DNA of 60,798 nt. Source: Ureibacillus thermosphaericus. GTDB lineage: Bacteria; Bacillota; Bacilli; Bacillales_A; Planococcaceae. A program made the position numbers and the translations under genes. The number at the start of each line of letters is the position of its first letter. Positions within the stretch are counted from its first letter, which is position 1. The stretch is taken from positions 1-60,798 of the forward strand of contig NZ_JAAXPW010000017.1 of the NCBI RefSeq assembly GCF_012396605.1, given 5' to 3'. Shown here in pieces: positions 55,787 to 60,798 of the stretch. Below the pieces are notes generated by a model. That model did not search any database. It had not been told where the DNA came from and saw only the letters and a list, made by a program, of their open reading frames with translations.

Positions 55787-57694
55787 TTATTTCGAAGATG
55801 CATTCAGCGAACGCATGATGAACGTTGCAAATTGTTGTCTCGTTACAGGAGCGTACGGATTATAAGTTGTCGGAGTTGTTCCTGTTGTAATTTCATGATG
55901 GTAAAGTACTTCGATGTTTTTGTATTGCTCATATGAAGGGGAGATGTCTGTGAATGGAAGATCACTTTTCCCCTGTAATTGGAATGCTTTTGTCAAAGCT
56001 TGTGCCATGACACCGCGGCGTATTGGTGCTTGTGGATTGGCTTTTCCGTTTTCGAGGGTAATGAATCCCCGCTGGTAAGCCGTTGCCATGACATCATATC
56101 CGTATTGACCCTTCTTCATGTCGCTTGCCGGCATTGTTGCTGTGGAAGAAGGTTTTATGTCCAATGCCCGCAATAGCATCATCATCGCATTCAATCTCGA
56201 AACATTCGAAGCCGGCATGAATTTGCCGTTTCCATAACCAGTAATAATGCCGATTTTTGCAGCATCGCTGATATGTTTATAATGGCTACTGTTCATTGGT
56301 ACGTCCGAGAACATTTTAAATGATGAAAGAGTTCCGCTGTTACCTTTTTTGGTGATAGTGAATCTTTCCGCACGGGTAATGAACCCTTTGCGATCGTGTC
56401 TGGTATCTTCGAAAGTAATGTAAAGGGTATAATTTCCATTTGCCAAATTGCCTGGGAGCAAGATTTCAAATTTCTCCGTGAAGGATGAATCCTCCGCTCC
56501 TTTAGGCGCAAGCCCTGGCAATACCCGCTTATATTCGCCTAACACTTTATTATTTTGATCCAACACTTGAACTTTTAAATAGCCTCTTACCGGCACATTG
56601 CCTCCGTTAGAAGTTTTTACCGTTCCTCTGATAGCAAATTTCTTTTGCGGAGTTACGTAAGCCGATATGTTGGATGTGGTCAATTGCACATCATACAGAC
56701 GTTTAAAGGCGTTGGATGAAGCACGCTGGATTACCCAATTCACAGAAGAATTTGTCAGCGCTGCAGCATCTTCGTGCCCATAGGTTTTATCCCAAGCAAG
56801 CCCTCTTGTATTGTCTTCCCATTTATCATTTGCTTCTACATGCAAAAAGTCGAACATTTTGAAAGGGATGACTACGACGCGTCCTTTTCCATATTCCAAT
56901 GCAAACATGGCGCCAGTTTTGCCTTTTTTCATGTATTCAGGCTGGCTGGCGTAGGAAAAGTCTGAAATTACAAGAAGAGGTTTAATGTTTGAATTCCAAG
57001 GCTCCATAATTTCATACCAATAACCGTCGCTTCGATTTTCGGAAATCTGTATGTAGTTTCGTCCCAATTTTTTATAGGCTTCCGTTAAAATTGGGTGGGT
57101 AACGTCCGGATTGTTGGAAATGACAACATTTTTTAAGTGATTGTCGGTGATGAAGCGAGATTGGAACAATTCTGTAAGATTGTCCCATTCCCAAATATAT
57201 GAGATGGTATGGAAAATTAACGGAGTCAAGTCCATCTGTCCGTTTTTCGGCATGTAGTCCAATTCGTTTCTACCTGTTCCGTAGATGAATAGTGCACCAC
57301 CACCGCCGTATATGTATCGTTTCAAGTTTTCCCTTTGTTGATGATTCATCAATGTAGTGTAAGGGAAGACGATGGCATCATATTGATGAAGCAACTCTAA
57401 ACTGTTCAATGCATCATGGGATACTTTCTGTACGTTGTAACCTTGCTGTTTCAGAAAATGGTAATATTTTAATTCTTTATCGTAAATGGAGCTGTAACTT
57501 ACTTTAGGATAAACCGTTTCTTCATTCATATAAGGTGGTTTGTATTTACCGCCTGGGCTAGTGATTTTGGCATACTGTTCGTTTGGATGAGAGAACATGA
57601 CACCGATTTTGGGTGGTATCTCTTCAGCGTTTATAACTAAAGGAAGAATGAAAATAATTAGTGCAAATAAGGATGAGACAATTGCCTTGTTCAA
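55787..57694 (-). CDS. Secreted SLH-domain protein with amidotransferase-like N-terminal fold
   Basis: 635 residues with a signal peptide (about 1-23, cleaved after INA). The first half resembles the class I glutamine amidotransferase-like or beta-galactosidase trimerisation fold (YDAIVFPYTTL, LKRYIYGGGGALFIYG, GRVVVIPFKMFDF), but I see no catalytic cysteine in a nucleophile elbow. An Ig-like beta region follows (about 360-460). Two to three SLH domains fill the last 170 residues and anchor it to the wall. The start is TTG 57694, with GGGAGG six bases upstream. GC content looks somewhat higher than in the neighbours. It interrupts the guaA-pbuG neighbourhood, which suggests acquisition. Confidence 0.72.
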   Translation of the reverse strand: MNKAIVSSLFALIIFILPLVINAEEIPPKIGVMFSHPNEQYAKITSPGGKYKPPYMNEETVYPKVSYSSIYDKELKYYHFLKQQGYNVQKVSHDALNSLELLHQYDAIVFPYTTLMNHQQRENLKRYIYGGGGALFIYGTGRNELDYMPKNGQMDLTPLIFHTISYIWEWDNLTELFQSRFITDNHLKNVVISNNPDVTHPILTEAYKKLGRNYIQISENRSDGYWYEIMEPWNSNIKPLLVISDFSYASQPEYMKKGKTGAMFALEYGKGRVVVIPFKMFDFLHVEANDKWEDNTRGLAWDKTYGHEDAAALTNSSVNWVIQRASSNAFKRLYDVQLTTSNISAYVTPQKKFAIRGTVKTSNGGNVPVRGYLKVQVLDQNNKVLGEYKRVLPGLAPKGAEDSSFTEKFEILLPGNLANGNYTLYITFEDTRHDRKGFITRAERFTITKKGNSGTLSSFKMFSDVPMNSSHYKHISDAAKIGIITGYGNGKFMPASNVSRLNAMMMLLRALDIKPSSTATMPASDMKKGQYGYDVMATAYQRGFITLENGKANPQAPIRRGVMAQALTKAFQLQGKSDLPFTDISPSYEQYKNIEVLYHHEITTGTTPTTYNPYAPVTRQQFATFIMRSLNASSK

Positions 57695-57759
57695 AAAATC
57701 CTCCCTTTCAACTAGAGTATTATTGTATAGATATATTATATAATTAATGTTTAATATTG

Positions 57760-58514
57760 GAAAATATTTTTGGGATTTTTTGAGAATTTGGATGTGTTTT
57801 TACTTGCGTTTTTAGTTGAGAAGATAGAATATTTTGAAGGTTACTTGAAGATTTTCCAAGGAGATAAAGAAGGGTTATGGGGAACGGAATATATGAGCAC
57901 TTGGTTAAAAAATAACTATGGTATCCATGTCCCTTATATCGATACAAGACATAATGAAAATATAGCCCTATTCTAAAAGAAGTAGGAGACATTTTTGATA
58001 ATCCCGAATGGAACATGCGCTCATTGATTAAGCGGATTTCTTGGTGAATCAAGTTAACGTGGGAGGCAGCATTGAAGTACCTGAAGGCGGTTATTTGATT
58101 ACGGACTATTTTTCACCGTATCAGTAAAAGAATACACATGTTTCTCTGAACCATGCTTTAGGTGAAATGAATTTCTTGCTAGAAACCTATCAAAATTCAA
58201 AAGACGGAAAATATTTAAATGTAGCGAAAGATATACAACTTGGTGTTAAAAACATCGGGGAAAAATGGATACGAGATAATGGGGATTTATGGTATCAAAT
58301 AGTGATTTCACTTTAGAAGGAACGGATTACGTAACCTTAACACTAACCGATTCATTGAAATCTCAAGTGATTTTGGAAAGTCTTGATGAAATCCGAAGGG
58401 AAATGTTTGATCAACTCATTCGGTCAAAAGTGTAATGGCTCGTGGATAACGATCAGAAAATTATCGAAACTTTAGCGATGAACTTAATAAACAAGCATTT
58501 GAGATATGATTAAA
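57760..58514 (+). pseudogene. Eroded gene of a secreted or surface-type protein (several stops)
   Basis: Protein-like stretches can be followed through frameshifts and stops. First is WGTEYMSTWLKNNYG with YIDTRHNEN, to TAA at 57974. Next is ILKEVGDIFDNPEWNMRSLIK, to TGA near 58045; then QVNVGGSIEVPEGGYLITDY, to TAA near 58126. HVSLNHALGEMNFLLETYQ follows, to TAG near 58315, and finally TLTDSLKSQVILE onward, past a TAA at 58432 to LVDNDQKIIETL. The NHALGEMNFLLE and WIRDNGDLWYQ parts recall D-glucuronyl C5-epimerase-like or glycan-processing proteins; that is only an impression. At least two frameshifts and two in-frame stops make it non-functional. Confidence 0.7.
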
Positions 58515-58562
58515 GGATATCATAATTTCACGAAGTACAAATATATCTCCAAAAATTGAAAT

Positions 58563-58615
58563 GCTCCCTAATAGGTGGATAAGTGAAAAATCCAACCTAT
58601 CAGGGAGTTTTATTA
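58563..58615 (+). terminator. Intrinsic terminator behind the pseudogene
   Basis: A long stem with a few mismatches, GCTCCCTAATAGGTGGAT (58563-58580) with ATCCAACCTATCAGGGAG (58590-58607), is followed by TTTTATTATT. Confidence 0.75.
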
Positions 58616-58682
58616 TTGTCCATAAAAAACTTATAAAAAAGAAAATAGAGAACATAATTTTTGGGAAAAGCGGAATGAATTT

Positions 58683-58756
58683 CACGAACTTTATTTTAAA
58701 AATATAAAAAAATGTTCGTGATTAGGGTTGAAAAGCGAAAAATAAGATGATATATT
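58683..58756 (+). promoter_or_regulatory. pbuG promoter with PurBox-like inverted repeats
   Basis: TTGAAA (58728-58733) and TATATT (58751-58756) are 17 bp apart. Upstream, CACGAAC (58683-58689) and GTTCGTG (58714-58720) form an inverted pair with the CGAAC core of PurR boxes. The 24-bp gap is longer than I remember for B. subtilis PurBox pairs, so PurR control is only a possibility. Confidence 0.55.
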
Positions 58757-58779
58757 ACAGGAGTAAAAATTAAAAAAAC

Positions 58780-58926
58780 GTCGTATAATGTCGAGGATAT
58801 GGCTCGATAGTCTCTACCAAGCTACCGTAAATAGCTTGACTACGACTTTATAGATAGAATTCATGCTTCTATGAATTCGTTTATAAAAGTTGTAGTCATG
58901 CACTTGTTGCATGACTTTTTATTTTT
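58780..58926 (+). promoter_or_regulatory. Purine riboswitch, guanine type, with terminator
   Basis: The aptamer (58780-58846) shows P1 GTCGTA with TACGAC and the conserved core ATATGGCTC, AGTCTCTACC, CCGTAAAT and TTGACTACG. The discriminating base in GACTA is C, the guanine/hypoxanthine form; adenine riboswitches have U there. A terminator follows: AGTCATGCA-CTTGT-TGCATGACT with T4ATT5 (58892-58926). High guanine would stop transcription of pbuG. Confidence 0.95.
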
Positions 58927-58995
58927 CGTATGTTATTCGAAAGGTAGGACATACTGAAGCTATCTGGACATAGGCGACGAGAGACGGAGGAAAAT

Positions 58996-60327
58996 ATGAA
59001 AAAATATTTTCAATTTGATGAACTAGGAACATCTTATAAGCAGGAGATTATCGGTGGTATTACAACCTTTCTAGCGATGGCGTATATTTTGGTTGTAAAC
59101 CCATTAACGCTAACGTTGGCAGATATTCCTGATTTACCAGATGAATTAAGAATGGAATACGGTGCGGTATTCGTTGCAACTGCAGTTTCTGCTGCAATAG
59201 GATGTTTCATCATGGGGATTTTTGCAAAATATCCGTTGGCTTTAGCGCCTGGCCTTGGGTTAAACGCATTTTTTGCTTACACTGTTGTATTATCTCACGG
59301 AAGTCCATGGCAACATGCATTAGCAGCTGTATTCATTTCATCTGTCTTCTTCTTTATTTTAACTTTAACTGGTTTACGTGAAAAATTGATTAATGCCATC
59401 CCGATGGAATTGAAACTTGCGGTTGGTGCAGGTATCGGTTTATTTATCGCGTATATCGGATTGAAAAATGCAGGAATAATTGTAGCGAATGGAGCAACAG
59501 TTATTGGGATGGGGAATTTAAAAGATCCTCAAGTGTTGTTATCTATTTTTGGAATCTTCATAACAGTAATATTAATGGTTAGAGGATCTAAAGGCGGCGT
59601 TTTCTATGGTATGGTCATCACGGCTATCGTTGGTATGATTTTTGGACTTATAGATAAACCTGCGTCTATTTTATCAGCTCCTCCAAGTATTGCGCCAACA
59701 TTCGGTAAATTATTTACAGCATTTTCTGATCCAAGTTTTTATTCATTATCAATGCTTTCAGTAATCTTAACATTCTTATTCGTTGACTTTTTCGATAATG
59801 CAGGAACGCTTGTTGCGGTAACAAACCAAGCTGGATTTGTAAAAGATAATCGTTTGCCACGTGCGGGCAGAGCGTTGATTTCAGATTCAATCGCGTCAAT
59901 GATCGGTTCTATTTTCGGTACATCAACGGTAACATCTTATATTGAATCATCATCAGGTGTAGCAGCAGGTGCAAGATCCGGATTTGCTTCTGTAGTAACA
60001 GGATGTTTATTCTTATTGGCATTGTTTATTTCTCCAGTATTATCTGTTATTACAAGTGCGGTAACAGCACCGGCATTAATTATTGTAGGTATTTTGATGG
60101 CTGCTTCATTACGTGAAATTGAATGGAATAAATTCGAAATCGCAGTACCATCTTTCTTAACAATGTTTATGATGCCATTGTCTAGTTCGATTGCAACAGG
60201 TATTGCGGTAGGCTTCATTTTCTATCCGATTACAATGATCCTTAAAGGGAGAGTTAAAGAAGTTCATCCGATTATGTATGTATTTGCTATACTCTTCTTA
60301 TTATATTTAACGACATTGTCAGAATAA
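58996..60327 (+). CDS. pbuG: Hypoxanthine/guanine permease PbuG (NCS2, AzgA type)
   Basis: Purine base importer of 443 residues with about 12-14 spans. The AzgA-group marks are GGITTFLAMAYILVVNP, ALAPGLGLNAFFAYTVV and FVDFFDNAGTLVAVTNQAG, with the substrate-site GTSTVTSYIESSSGVAAGARSG. The guanine riboswitch in front and the position behind guaA support hypoxanthine and guanine as substrates. The ATG has GGAGGAAA upstream. A terminator follows. Confidence 0.94.
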   Translation: MKKYFQFDELGTSYKQEIIGGITTFLAMAYILVVNPLTLTLADIPDLPDELRMEYGAVFVATAVSAAIGCFIMGIFAKYPLALAPGLGLNAFFAYTVVLSHGSPWQHALAAVFISSVFFFILTLTGLREKLINAIPMELKLAVGAGIGLFIAYIGLKNAGIIVANGATVIGMGNLKDPQVLLSIFGIFITVILMVRGSKGGVFYGMVITAIVGMIFGLIDKPASILSAPPSIAPTFGKLFTAFSDPSFYSLSMLSVILTFLFVDFFDNAGTLVAVTNQAGFVKDNRLPRAGRALISDSIASMIGSIFGTSTVTSYIESSSGVAAGARSGFASVVTGCLFLLALFISPVLSVITSAVTAPALIIVGILMAASLREIEWNKFEIAVPSFLTMFMMPLSSSIATGIAVGFIFYPITMILKGRVKEVHPIMYVFAILFLLYLTTLSE

Positions 60328-60334
60328 CCTATGA

Positions 60335-60370
60335 GGGAAAGCAGAGAAGCTGCTTTCCCCATTTTTTTTA
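60335..60370 (+). terminator. Terminator of pbuG
   Basis: The stem GGGAAAGCA with TGCTTTCCC is followed by CATTTTTTTT. Confidence 0.85.
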
Positions 60371-60523
60371 TTCATATCTAATGGATGAATAAGTTTTTAA
60401 TAGTAAAAATAATATGAATTGTTTTTTTATTCATCAGATGCTTGCAAAATAAAAACGAAGATGTTATATTAATAAACGCTGTTGCTGATGATAAAAAACA
60501 GCAAAAAATAATAAAAAACATTG

Positions 60524-60552
60524 TTGACAATCGATTTTAGATTTGTTAATAT
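60524..60552 (+). promoter_or_regulatory. rRNA operon promoter
   Basis: TTGACA (60524-60529) and TAATAT (60547-60552) are exactly 17 bp apart, in a strongly AT-rich stretch. The transcribed leader holds CCTTGAAAACTGAAC, common before rRNA genes in Bacillales, and a hairpin CTAGTTGTTAAC with GTTAACAATCTAG (60629-60658). Confidence 0.8.
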
Positions 60553-60693
60553 AAAAAACGTCGCTGTTAAAGCGATTGAAAATGAACCTTGAAAACTGAA
60601 CAACAAAACGTTAATGCAATAAATTATCTAGTTGTTAACCCTCGTTAACAATCTAGATTCGGACATTAAATTTTTGAGCAAATCAAATTTTCT

Positions 60694-60798
60694 TTTATGG
60701 AGAGTTTGATCCTGGCTCAGGACGAACGCTGGCGGCGTGCCTAATACATGCAAGTCGAGCGAACCAATTGAAAGCCTAGCTTTCATGAGGTTAGCGGC
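60694..60798 (+). rRNA. 16S rRNA, 5' end (partial)
   Basis: It starts TTTATGGAGAGTTTGATCC and continues with CTGGCTCAGGACGAACGCTGG and GTGCCTAATACATGCAAGTC, the universal 16S 5' end. The window ends inside the first variable region (V1). The operon has the same orientation as the one that ends at the left edge. Confidence 0.97.

Overview
The window is a chromosomal segment of a low-GC, endospore-forming Bacillales species. Gene order, AGGAGG-type ribosome binding sites, and spore genes (a SleL-type cortex hydrolase, LigD/Ku) all fit. Two SLH (S-layer homology) proteins and the overall gene content suggest the Planococcaceae/Caryophanaceae group (Lysinibacillus, Ureibacillus or Solibacillus relatives). 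That placement is an inference; no species is claimed.

The segment runs from the end of one rRNA operon (3' end of 23S, a complete 5S) to the start of another in the same orientation (promoter, leader, first ~105 nt of 16S). Two blocks keep the gene order I remember from Bacillus subtilis. The first is tsaE-tsaB-rimI-tsaD, ydiF-like ABC-F, rex, tatA-tatC, CPBP protease, groES-groEL (2.1-12.2 kb). The second is MoxR/DUF58/transglutaminase (yeaC-yeaD-yebA), guaA, pbuG (49.7-60.3 kb). Between them lies a variable region of small operons.

Variable region in order: an IS200-type element with a frameshifted transposase; an EmrB/QacA-type exporter; a YkuI-like EAL protein that has lost catalytic residues; a SleL-like cortex glycosidase apparently starting at ATT; a YcdB/SLH surface protein; a TRAP-TAXI transporter operon with DUF1850; a CzrA/CzcD zinc efflux pair with operator; LigD/Ku and an EndoQ-like nuclease; an esterase; a LysR regulator with a Sel1-repeat protein; coproporphyrinogen oxidase; a SAM riboswitch driving yitJ-metH; an acetyltransferase; the Des/DesK/DesR membrane-fluidity system; proline dehydrogenase; FetAB; pncB-nadE; and a small unknown basic protein. 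Near the right end are a second SLH protein, an eroded pseudogene and a guanine-type riboswitch ahead of pbuG.

The most unusual structure is between the 5S gene and tsaE. A 632-bp unit is present twice plus a partial third time. It carries chimeras in which a long palindromic hairpin is fused to the 3' half of 5S rRNA. Other signals worth following are a cluster of seven DnaA boxes between tsaD and the ABC-F gene, a start-less 21-bp heptad-coding repeat, and the dead EAL domain.
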